Assembly (NCBI GenBank): GCA_041685145.1
Contig: JAWLGJ010000016.1
Span: 1-63,212 of the forward strand
Length of the DNA: 63,212 nt
Reading direction: 5' to 3'
DNA from: JAWLGJ01 sp041685145
Lineage (GTDB): Bacteria > Pseudomonadota > Alphaproteobacteria > Rhodospirillales > Magnetospirillaceae
Below, piece after piece: positions 55,248-63,212 of the stretch; the stretch's first letter is position 1, and each line of letters starts with the position of its first letter. The translations under genes and the position numbers were made by a program. The notes beneath the pieces were generated by a model. The model worked only from the letters and a program-made list of their open reading frames with translations. It made no database searches and was not told where the DNA came from.

Positions 55248-56284
55248 ATGCTGCCGGAGGGCGAACGGCGGGAACTGGTCAGCCTAGCGCGGCAGGTGCT
55301 GCTGGTCGTGCTGGTGGTTGTCCTCGTCCTCGCCGCCTGGCGCTTGGCGCAACTGTTGTTGTTCGTCTTCGGCGGCGTTCTGCTCGCGGTGGTGCTCGCG
55401 CGCCTGGCGGGCCTGTTGGGCGCCTATGCGCGCCTGCCGCGGCGCTGGGCGTTGACCATCGTCACCACGGTCTTGGCCGCCGTAGTCGTCGGCAGCGGGG
55501 TGCTGTTCGGTCAGCAGATTGCCGGCCAGTTCGGCGAACTGCTCGATCGCCTTGCCGAAGGCGTCGAACGACTGAACGACGTTCTCGGCAAAGCCGGCCT
55601 CGGCGGGCTGCGCACACAGATCGGCGAGGCGGGGCGGATGCTGGCCGGCGGTCTGGTGTCCCAGGTGACGGGGGCGGCGACGCTGCTGGTGGAACTGGCG
55701 GCGGGCACCCTGATCATCCTGTTCATCGGCATCTATCTGGCCGTCAATCCCGACTTGTACCGGCGCGGCATCCTGTTGTTGCTGCCGCAACAGCGGCAGG
55801 AGCAGGCGACGGAGGCCCTGGACGCGATGGGCGACGCGCTGTGGCGCTGGATGATCGGCCAGTTCATCACCATGCTGGTGGTCGGCGTGCTGATCACCGC
55901 CGCGCTGATGCTGCTCGGGGTGCCGATGGCGCTGGCCTTGGGGCTGCTGGCGGGGCTGCTGGAATTCGTGCCCATCCTGGGGCCGTGGCTGGCGGCGATT
56001 CCGGCCGTGCTGGTCGGGCTGACGCAGGGCGCCGCCACGGCGCTGTGGGTGGCGCTGGCCTACATTGTCATTCAGCAGATCGAAAGCTATCTGCTGTTGC
56101 CGCTGATCCAGCGGTGGGCGGTGGCCCTGCCGCCGGCGCTGACCATCGCCAACACCACGGCCTTCGCGCTGCTGTTCGGGCTTGTGGGGGTGGTCTTCGC
56201 CACCCCGCTGACCGTCGCCGTTCTGGTGGCGGTGCGCCTGCTCTATGTTCGCGACGCCCTGGGCCACGACCTCGGCGGCAAGAG

Positions 56285-56288
<4 letters not shown>
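55248..56288 (+). CDS. AI-2E-family transporter
   Basis: 346 residues, about eight TM helices. GVPMALALGLLAGLLEFVPILGPWLAAIPAVLVGL (recognisable as LLEFVPILGPWLAAIPAVL) and IQQIESYLLLPLIQRWAV are hallmarks of the TqsA/PerM (AI-2E) family; true substrates are often unknown. ATG at 55248 follows AAGGGGCGG. Its stop overlaps the opposite thiolase stop by 4 nt. Confidence 0.92.
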
Positions 56289-57490
<1,202 letters not shown>

Positions 57491-57508
57491 GGGTGTCCCC
57501 TTAATCAA

Positions 57509-59014
57509 TCAGCCGTGGAATCGGGTGCCGCCCAGCGCCTTGCGCCGCAGCAGCAGGCTGGGACGGTAACGCTCGTCCCGGGTGGCGGCGAACAGGTTTT
57601 CCAGCACCGCCAGCAGTTTGGCAAGGCCGATCTCCTCGGCCCAGGCCAGCGGCCCGCGCGGGTAGTTGACCCCCTTGGTCATCGCCAGATCGATATCGGC
57701 GGGTGTTGCCACGCCGTGCAGCACCGCCTCCGCCGCCTCGTTGGCCAGCGCGGCGACCGTGCGGGTCACGATCAGGCCGGGGGTGTCGGCGACCGGCGAC
57801 ACATCGAGTCCCAGGCCCTGAAAGAAACCCGCCGCCTTCGCCGCCGTCCCGGGCGCCGACTGCTCGGCGACCGCCACGGCTATCCGCCGCGCGCCGGCCA
57901 TGTCCAGCGCCAGGTCATAGACCGCGACGTCGGCGCACCCTTGGGCGGCGGCAACCTCGGTGGCCATGCGGCCGTCGCTGGGGCGCAGCAGCACGCCGTC
58001 GACACGGATGGCGCCGTCTCCGGCCGCGCGATCCGGGGCCAGCCCGCTCGCCGCGATCCGCTCGTCAAGGGGCGTCGCCCCGTGAACCACCACCGCTCCC
58101 GGCGGCGGCGCGGCCGGCGCGGTGGCGGGCGGCGGCGCCGACGCGCCCTCGGCATAGGAATAGAAACCCCGGCCGCTCTTGCGTCCCAGCCATCCCGCCT
58201 CGACCAGTTCCTTTTGCACCAGCGACGGCGCATAGCGGCGGTCGTGGTGGAAGGCCGCGAACACCGAGGCGGTGACAGCATAGTTGACGTCGTGGCCGAT
58301 GAGATCCATGAGCGCGAACGGCCCCATGCGGAAGCCGCCGCACTCGGTCATCACCGCATCGACCGTGGCGGGGTCGGCGGCGCCTTCCTGCACGACACGC
58401 AGCGCCTCGGCGTAGAACGGTCGGGCGACGCGGTTGACGATAAAGCCGGGGGTCGAGCGGGCGTGGACCGGCGCCTTGCCCCAGGCGGCGGCGGTGGCGT
58501 GAACGGTGGCGGCGACGCCGGGATCGGTGGCGGCGCCGGAAACCACCTCGACCAGTTCCATGACCGGCGCCGGGTTGAAGAAATGCATTCCCACCAGCCG
58601 CCGCGGCCGGCGCAGACCGGCGGCGATGGCGGTGATCGACAGCGACGAGGTGTTGGAGGCCAGGATGATTTCGTCACCCGCCGCCGCCTCGACCCGGCCC
58701 AGCACCGCCTGCTTGACGTCCAGGCGCTCGACCACCGCCTCGATGACCAGGCGCGCCGGGGCCAGGTCTTCCGGCCGCCCGGCCAGGGCGATGCGGGCGA
58801 GCACGGCGTCGGCGTCCGCCGCCGCCAGGCGCCCCTTGGCGACGCGGCGGTCCAGCGCCGCCTTGATGCCGGCGCGGCCGCGTTCGGCGGCGCCCTCGGC
58901 GGCGTCGTAGAGCAGCACCGGATGCCCGGCCTGCGCGGCGACCTGGGCGATGCCGGCGCCCATCGTGCCGGCGCCGATCACCCCCACCGCCGCCGATGCC
59001 GGCAGGGCGCTCAT
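57509..59014 (-). CDS. paaH: 3-hydroxyadipyl-CoA dehydrogenase PaaH-like
   Basis: 501 residues. NAD motif VGVIGAGTMGAGIAQVAAQAG, ASNTSSLSITAIAAGL, MHFFNPAPVMELVEVV and PGFIVNRVARPFYAEALRV. A second, degenerate dehydrogenase-like half follows after a proline/alanine linker, which is the PaaH (PaaC) architecture. Overlaps paaG by 4 nt; 18 nt before paaJ. Confidence 0.93.
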   Translation of the reverse strand: MSALPASAAVGVIGAGTMGAGIAQVAAQAGHPVLLYDAAEGAAERGRAGIKAALDRRVAKGRLAAADADAVLARIALAGRPEDLAPARLVIEAVVERLDVKQAVLGRVEAAAGDEIILASNTSSLSITAIAAGLRRPRRLVGMHFFNPAPVMELVEVVSGAATDPGVAATVHATAAAWGKAPVHARSTPGFIVNRVARPFYAEALRVVQEGAADPATVDAVMTECGGFRMGPFALMDLIGHDVNYAVTASVFAAFHHDRRYAPSLVQKELVEAGWLGRKSGRGFYSYAEGASAPPPATAPAAPPPGAVVVHGATPLDERIAASGLAPDRAAGDGAIRVDGVLLRPSDGRMATEVAAAQGCADVAVYDLALDMAGARRIAVAVAEQSAPGTAAKAAGFFQGLGLDVSPVADTPGLIVTRTVAALANEAAEAVLHGVATPADIDLAMTKGVNYPRGPLAWAEEIGLAKLLAVLENLFAATRDERYRPSLLLRRKALGGTRFHG

Positions 59015-59793
59015 GCCCGGGAGCCCCGCTTGGCCAGGAAGGCGGCGACGCCGTCGCGATAGGCCGGGTCGCGCCCCGCTAGCGACTGCAGGTCGCGCTC
59101 CAGGTCAAGTTGGGCGTCGAGGCTGTTGTGCCAACTGGCCCGCAAGGCGCGCTTGATTCGGGCCAGACCGGCGGCGGGCAGGGCGGCGAGCCGATGGGCG
59201 ACGGCGCCCGCCTCCTCCATCAGCGCCGCGTCCTCGACGGCGCGCCAGATCATGCCCCAGGCCGCCGCCTGTTCGGCCGGCACCGCATCGCCCAGCATCG
59301 CCAGCGCCGCCGCGCGCCCGCGACCGGCAAGGCGCGGCAGCAACCAGGTGCCGCCGCTGTCGGGCACCAGCCCCAGGCGGGAGAAAGACTGCACGAAGGC
59401 CGCGCCGCGCGCCGCCAGCACGATGTCGCAGGCCAGCGCCAGATTGGCGCCAGCGCCGGCGGCGATGCCGTTGACCGCGCACACCACCGGCTTGTCCATG
59501 CCGACGATGGCGCGGACGACAGGGTTGTAGCGCTTGTCCAGCGAGTCGCCGAGATCGACCGGCGCCTCGTCCCCGGAAACGGCTCTTTCGGTAAGATCCT
59601 GCCCGGCGCAGAAGCCGCGCCCAGCGCCGGTGAGAAAGAGGCAGCGCACGGCATCGTCTGCCGCCGCCCGCGCCAGCGCCGCCGCCAGATCCTCGTGCAT
59701 CCGGGCCGTGAGGGCGTTCAAGGCCGCCGGCCGGTTCAGGGTGACGGTGGCGATGCCGTCGGTCGCCTCAAAGAGGATCGGGTCGGAGCTCAT
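59011..59793 (-). CDS. paaG: PaaG-like 1,2-epoxyphenylacetyl-CoA isomerase
   Basis: 260 residues, crotonase fold. ATVTLNRPAALNALTARMHE, RGFCAGQDLTER, oxyanion segment NGIAAGAGANLALACDI, and SRLGLVPDSGGTWLLPR with the catalytic acid. Consistent with PaaG (isomerisation of the ring epoxide to oxepin-CoA). 15 nt after livF, so it continues the ABC-transporter transcript. The paaABCDE oxygenase is not in the window. Confidence 0.9.
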   Translation of the reverse strand: MSSDPILFEATDGIATVTLNRPAALNALTARMHEDLAAALARAAADDAVRCLFLTGAGRGFCAGQDLTERAVSGDEAPVDLGDSLDKRYNPVVRAIVGMDKPVVCAVNGIAAGAGANLALACDIVLAARGAAFVQSFSRLGLVPDSGGTWLLPRLAGRGRAAALAMLGDAVPAEQAAAWGMIWRAVEDAALMEEAGAVAHRLAALPAAGLARIKRALRASWHNSLDAQLDLERDLQSLAGRDPAYRDGVAAFLAKRGSRA

Positions 59794-59808
59794 GGCACCA
59801 CGCAGCGA

Positions 59809-60510
59809 TCACACCCCCAGATAGGCTTCCTTGACGCGGGCGTTCTCCAGCAGGCTGGGGCCCCGGTCCTCCAGCACGATATGGCCGGTTTCCAGCACAT
59901 AGCCGCGGTCGGCGATGGACAGCGCCGCATAGGCGTTCTGTTCGACCAGGAACACCGTGGTGCCGCCCTGCTTCAGCGCGTCCACGGCCGCGATGATCTC
60001 GGCCGCCAGCAGCGGCGCCAGGCCCATGCTGGGCTCGTCCAGCAGCAGCAGGCGCGGATTGCCCATCAAGGCGCGGCCGATGGCCAGCATCTGCTGCTGC
60101 CCGCCCGACAGGGTGCCGGCGGCCTCGTGGCGCTTGTCCTTGAGGATGGGAAACATCGTGTAGACGCGCTCGAGGTCGTCGGGGGGCGATTTGCGGCGGC
60201 GATAGGCGCCGAGGCGCAGATTGTCCTCGACCGACATCGGCCCGAAGACCTGGCGTCCCTCGGGCACCTGAAGGATACCCAGCGCCACCCGCTTCTCGGC
60301 CGGCATTCGGGTGATGTCCTGCCCTTCGAAGCGGATGGTGCCCGCCGCCGCCGGCTGCACGCCGGAAATGGCGCGCAGGAGGGTGGTCTTGCCGGCACCG
60401 TTGGCGCCGACAAGCGCCACCAACTCGCCTTCCTTCACCTTGAGGCCGACGCCGTGCAGCGCCTCGATGCGGCCGTAGCGGCTGACGAGATTGTCGATTT
60501 CGAGCAGCAT
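59809..60510 (-). CDS. livF: Branched-chain-type ABC transporter ATP-binding protein LivF
   Basis: 233 residues. Walker A VGANGAGKTTLLRAI, signature LSGGQQQMLAIGRAL, Walker B LLLLDEPSMGLAPL. ATG overlaps the livG stop (TGATG) with GGAGGAGG before it; a GTG one codon earlier is possible. One of two ATPases of the HAAT uptake system. Confidence 0.95.
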   Translation of the reverse strand: MLLEIDNLVSRYGRIEALHGVGLKVKEGELVALVGANGAGKTTLLRAISGVQPAAAGTIRFEGQDITRMPAEKRVALGILQVPEGRQVFGPMSVEDNLRLGAYRRRKSPPDDLERVYTMFPILKDKRHEAAGTLSGGQQQMLAIGRALMGNPRLLLLDEPSMGLAPLLAAEIIAAVDALKQGGTTVFLVEQNAYAALSIADRGYVLETGHIVLEDRGPSLLENARVKEAYLGV

Positions 60511-61280
60511 CACGCCTCCTCCACCGCCGCGCCCAGATAGGCCGCGACCACCTCGGGATTGGCGCTGACCTCGCGGGGCGTGCCCTCGGCCAGCTTGCGC
60601 CCGTAGTCGATCGCCAGCACATGGTCGGAGATGCCCATGACCATCTTCATGTCATGCTCGACCAGCAGGACGGTGACGCCGGTGCCGGCGACCTTCTTGA
60701 TGACCTCGTCGATCTCTCGGCTTTCGGTGTCGTTGAGGCCCGCCGCCGGCTCGTCCAGCAGCAGCAGCGTCGGGCGCGCCGCCAGGGCGCGGGCGATTTC
60801 CAGCCGCTTCAGCGCGCCGTAGGGCATCGACGAGGCGGGCGTGTCGCGGTATTTGGCGACGCCGACGAACTCCATCAGCTCCAGGCAGAAGTCGCGGCAT
60901 TTGCGCTCGTGGCGGCGCAGCGTCGGCAGGCGCAGCACCGCCGGCAGGAAGCGCCGGTCGAGGTGCAGGTGATGGCCAACCATCACGTTCTCAAGCGCCG
61001 ACATGTTGAAGAACACCTGCAGGTTCTGGAAGGTGCGCGACATGCCCAGCGCCGCCAGTTGATGCGGCTCGCGGCCGGTGACGTCCTCGTCCTCCAGCAG
61101 GATGCGTCCCGCCGTCGGCGTGTAGACTCCGGTGATCATGTTGAACAGGGTCGTCTTGCCCGCCCCGTTGGGCCCGATGATCGAGTGGATGGTTCCGGGC
61201 TCGATCTCGAAGGACAGGTCGGCGATGGCGTGCACACCGCCGAACTCCATCGACAGGTTTTCGACACGCAGCAAACTCAC
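60510..61280 (-). CDS. livG: Branched-chain-type ABC transporter ATP-binding protein LivG
   Basis: 256 residues. Walker A IGPNGAGKTTLFNMITGVY, Walker B TLLLLDEPAAGLND, and the LivG-specific C-terminal AIDYGRKLAEGTPREV. The signature is SSMPYGALKRLEIARAL, i.e. PYGALKR in place of SGGQ, as is normal in LivG. GTG at 61280 overlaps the livM stop (GTGA) with GGGGGCAGG before it; an ATG at 61292 lacks a ribosome site. Confidence 0.93.
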   Translation of the reverse strand: MSLLRVENLSMEFGGVHAIADLSFEIEPGTIHSIIGPNGAGKTTLFNMITGVYTPTAGRILLEDEDVTGREPHQLAALGMSRTFQNLQVFFNMSALENVMVGHHLHLDRRFLPAVLRLPTLRRHERKCRDFCLELMEFVGVAKYRDTPASSMPYGALKRLEIARALAARPTLLLLDEPAAGLNDTESREIDEVIKKVAGTGVTVLLVEHDMKMVMGISDHVLAIDYGRKLAEGTPREVSANPEVVAAYLGAAVEEA

Positions 61281-62224
61281 GCCTGCCCCCATCGCTTGAG
61301 CGCCCCGACCAGGGTCGGCACCAGTCCACGGGGCATGAAGATCATCGTGCCCATCATGATGCCGCCCAGGAAAATGGCCTCGTAGTCGTGCAGCACGACC
61401 AGAACCTGTGGCAGCGCCGTCAGCAGACCAGCGCCGACGACGGCCCCGAAGGTGGAGGCCATGCCGCCGAACACCACCATGGTCACGAACTCGATGGAAC
61501 GGAAGAAACTGGCCTCGCCGGGCGAGATCAGCGTCGTGTAATGACCGAACAGGCTGCCGGCCAGCGAGGCGACGACGGCGGAAACCACGAACACCATCAC
61601 CTTGTAGCGCGCCGTGTCGACACCGACCACCTGCGCCCCGACCTCCGAGCCGTGCAGCGCCCGCAGCGCCCGCCCGATGGGCGAATCGATGAGGTTCAGC
61701 GACAGCCACACCGTCAGCAGCAGCGCGCCGGCGACGATCCAGTACCAGACTTTTTCGCTGTAGACCGGGTCGCCGCCGATGGTCAGCGGCACGGTGATCA
61801 GGCCATCGGGGCCGCCGGTCAACCAGGATTCGGTGTTGAGGGCGATGCTGATGATGATGCCGATGCCCAGCGTCGCCATCGCCAGGTAATGGCCCTTCAG
61901 CCGCAGGATCGGGCGCGCCACCAGCCAGGACAGCAAAGCGACGCCGACGGCGGTTGCAACCATTCCCAGGGCCGGGTGAATGCCGTAGCGGCTGGCGAGG
62001 ATCACTGACCCGTAGGCCCCCAGGCCGAAAAAGCCGGCATGGCCCAGGCTGATCTGCCCGGCATAGCCGACCAGCAGGTTGAGCCCCACGCACACCACGG
62101 CGTTGAGGCCAGCGATGATGGCAATCTCATAGAAATAGGCGTTCGGCATGAACAGCGGCAGCACGGCCAGGAACAGCGCCAGCGTCGCGAAACCGCCCAT
62201 GCGGGGATTGAACAACCACGGCAT
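61277..62224 (-). CDS. livM: Branched-chain-type ABC transporter permease LivM
   Basis: 315 residues, about nine TM helices. LNLLVGYAGQISLGHAGFFGLGAY (shown by NLLVGYAGQISLGHAGFF), SPIGRALRALHGSEVGAQVVG and MVVFGGMASTFGAVVGAG are LivM hallmarks. 3 nt from livH. Confidence 0.95.
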   Translation of the reverse strand: MPWLFNPRMGGFATLALFLAVLPLFMPNAYFYEIAIIAGLNAVVCVGLNLLVGYAGQISLGHAGFFGLGAYGSVILASRYGIHPALGMVATAVGVALLSWLVARPILRLKGHYLAMATLGIGIIISIALNTESWLTGGPDGLITVPLTIGGDPVYSEKVWYWIVAGALLLTVWLSLNLIDSPIGRALRALHGSEVGAQVVGVDTARYKVMVFVVSAVVASLAGSLFGHYTTLISPGEASFFRSIEFVTMVVFGGMASTFGAVVGAGLLTALPQVLVVLHDYEAIFLGGIMMGTMIFMPRGLVPTLVGALKRWGQA

Positions 62225-62227
62225 CGG

Positions 62228-63103
62228 CTACACCCGCTCCGTTCCCCGCCGGCCGAACAGGCCGTTGGGCATGAAAAACAGCACGAACAGGATGATGATG
62301 AAGGCGATGGCGTCCTTGTAGGCCGAGGATATGTAGCCGGCGCCCATCGCCTCGGCGATGCCGACGATGACGCCGCCGATGATGGCGCCGGTGCCGTTGC
62401 CGAGGCCGCCCAGCACCGCCGCCGAGAAGCCCTTCAGGCCCAGCATGATCCCCGCCTCGTAGGAGGTGAAGGTGATCGGGGTGACGACGGCGCCGCCCAT
62501 CGCGCCCAGAAAGGCCGAGAGCGCGAAGGCCAGGGTAAGGATGCCCTTGACGTTGACGCCGACAAGCTGCGCAGCCAGGCGGTTGTACGACGCCGCCAGC
62601 ATGGCCTTGCCGTGCATGGTCCGATTGAAGAACAGCGCCAGGAGCGCGATCAGGACCACCGTCACCCCCAACACCCACAGGGATTGGGGCTGCACCACCG
62701 CCCCCAGGAGGCGGATGGGCTCGTCACCCGAGAACGCCGGCAGGGCGTGGTAGTCCTTGCCCAGCACCACCTGCACCACGCCGCGCAGCAGGATCGAGGC
62801 GCCGATGGTGATGATGATGATGGTTACCACCGATGCATCGCGGGCGGGCTCCACGGCGAGTTTTTCCAGGGCCACGCCCACCAGCACCGTCACCGCGATG
62901 GCCAGCAGGATGGCCACGAACATCGGCAGGCCCAGGCCGTAGAAAAACACCGTCGCCATGCCGCCGATCATGATGAATTCGCCCTGGGCGAAATTGATCA
63001 CGTGGCTGGCGTTGTAAATGATCGAGAAGCCCAGGGCCGCCAGCGCGTAGATCGCGCCGATCGTCAGGCCCGAGACCAGGTATTGCATAAACTCGCCGAA
63101 CAT
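62228..63103 (-). CDS. livH: Branched-chain-type ABC transporter permease LivH
   Basis: 291 residues, about eight TM helices. MQYLVSGLTIGAIYALAALG, NASHVINFAQGEFIMIGGM and AVLGGLGNGTGAIIGGVIVG are typical of LivH. First permease gene after the substrate-binding-protein gene, from which it is separated by a hairpin. Confidence 0.95.
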   Translation of the reverse strand: MFGEFMQYLVSGLTIGAIYALAALGFSIIYNASHVINFAQGEFIMIGGMATVFFYGLGLPMFVAILLAIAVTVLVGVALEKLAVEPARDASVVTIIIITIGASILLRGVVQVVLGKDYHALPAFSGDEPIRLLGAVVQPQSLWVLGVTVVLIALLALFFNRTMHGKAMLAASYNRLAAQLVGVNVKGILTLAFALSAFLGAMGGAVVTPITFTSYEAGIMLGLKGFSAAVLGGLGNGTGAIIGGVIVGIAEAMGAGYISSAYKDAIAFIIILFVLFFMPNGLFGRRGTERV

Positions 63104-63142
63104 CGCCCGTCACATGCCAGAGGTGGACAAGAACCGCGCGCA

Positions 63143-63173
63143 GTGGCGCCCGCCCGTGACGGGCGGGCGCCAC
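63143..63173 (-). terminator. Hairpin between livK and livH
   Basis: GTGGCGCCCGCCC, loop GTGAC, GGGCGGGCGCCAC: perfect 13-bp stem, 10 nt after the livK stop. No T-run, so it more likely protects the livK mRNA 3' end or lowers read-through, allowing more binding protein than permease. Confidence 0.6.
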
Positions 63174-63183
63174 CAAAGCGCGA

Positions 63184-63212
63184 TCAGTTGGCCAGCTTCC
63201 AGTCGCCGCCGC
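63184..63212 (-). CDS. C-terminal end of the ABC substrate-binding protein (LivK-like)
   Basis: Partial: only the last residues, GGDWKLAN and the TGA, are inside the window. The ending and position directly before livH fit the periplasmic amino-acid/aromatic-acid-binding protein of the same system. Confidence 0.65.

Overview
This is a GC-rich window (about 70% G+C by eye) from a chromosome of an alphaproteobacterium, most likely a member of the Rhodospirillales. The order rpiB-glyA-nrdR-ribD, a MucR/Ros regulator, a SAM-II riboswitch ahead of metY, a Mg-type HemB, the order yqeY-dnaG-rpoD-tRNA(CAU), and a napFDAGHBC operon all point that way. No plasmid, prophage or CRISPR signature was seen. 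Genus and species cannot be set from the sequence alone.

Layout. 1-2.6 kb: ribD (cut by the window edge), nrdR, glyA, rpiB, all leftward. 2.9-6.4 kb: mucR-like regulator, a small conserved protein, then SAM-II riboswitch-metY and hemB. 6.5-10 kb: two tandem membrane diguanylate cyclases, each with a CxxCH haem-type motif in its periplasmic domain. 10-15.7 kb: SprA-type putative metalloprotease, mobA, an atypical SDR, a secreted YSC84-GH114-like pair, cobD-like aminotransferase, small cysteine-rich protein. 15.8-24.4 kb: periplasmic nitrate reductase operon (mobA supplies the guanylyl Mo cofactor), a divergent PilJ-type sensor kinase and a LuxR-type response regulator, with a Crp/Fnr-type dyad and a perfect palindrome between them. 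24.6-34 kb: third diguanylate cyclase, GarR-type reductase, msrA, a HigA-N-terminus-like orphan, VOC protein, a CoA-transferase pair, ArsR-permease pair, several unknown small proteins.

34-46.5 kb: core information and pyrimidine genes: tRNA(CAU), rpoD, dnaG, yqeY divergent from carA-carB, then greA and a UDP-glucuronate epimerase. Two insertions stand out: a GxxExxY gene bounded by perfect 27-nt inverted repeats between carA and carB, and an AT-rich M48 metalloprotease gene between carB and greA. 46.8-53.6 kb: peroxide and thiol defence (ahpD, ahpC, divergent oxyR; a second peroxiredoxin, trxB, a LysR regulator and a divergent Lrp/AsnC regulator), with exoD between. 53.7-63.2 kb: FAD oxidoreductase-Rieske protein, AI-2E family transporter, then one leftward block livK(partial)-livH-livM-livG-livF-paaG-paaH-paaJ, which looks like uptake and beta-oxidation steps of phenylacetate (or a related acid).

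The strongest candidates for something less described are the inverted-repeat GxxExxY cassette splitting carAB, the paired haem-motif diguanylate cyclases, and the nap control region with its convergent sensor-regulator pair. All functional statements come from reading motifs and gene order; no database search or folding program was run.
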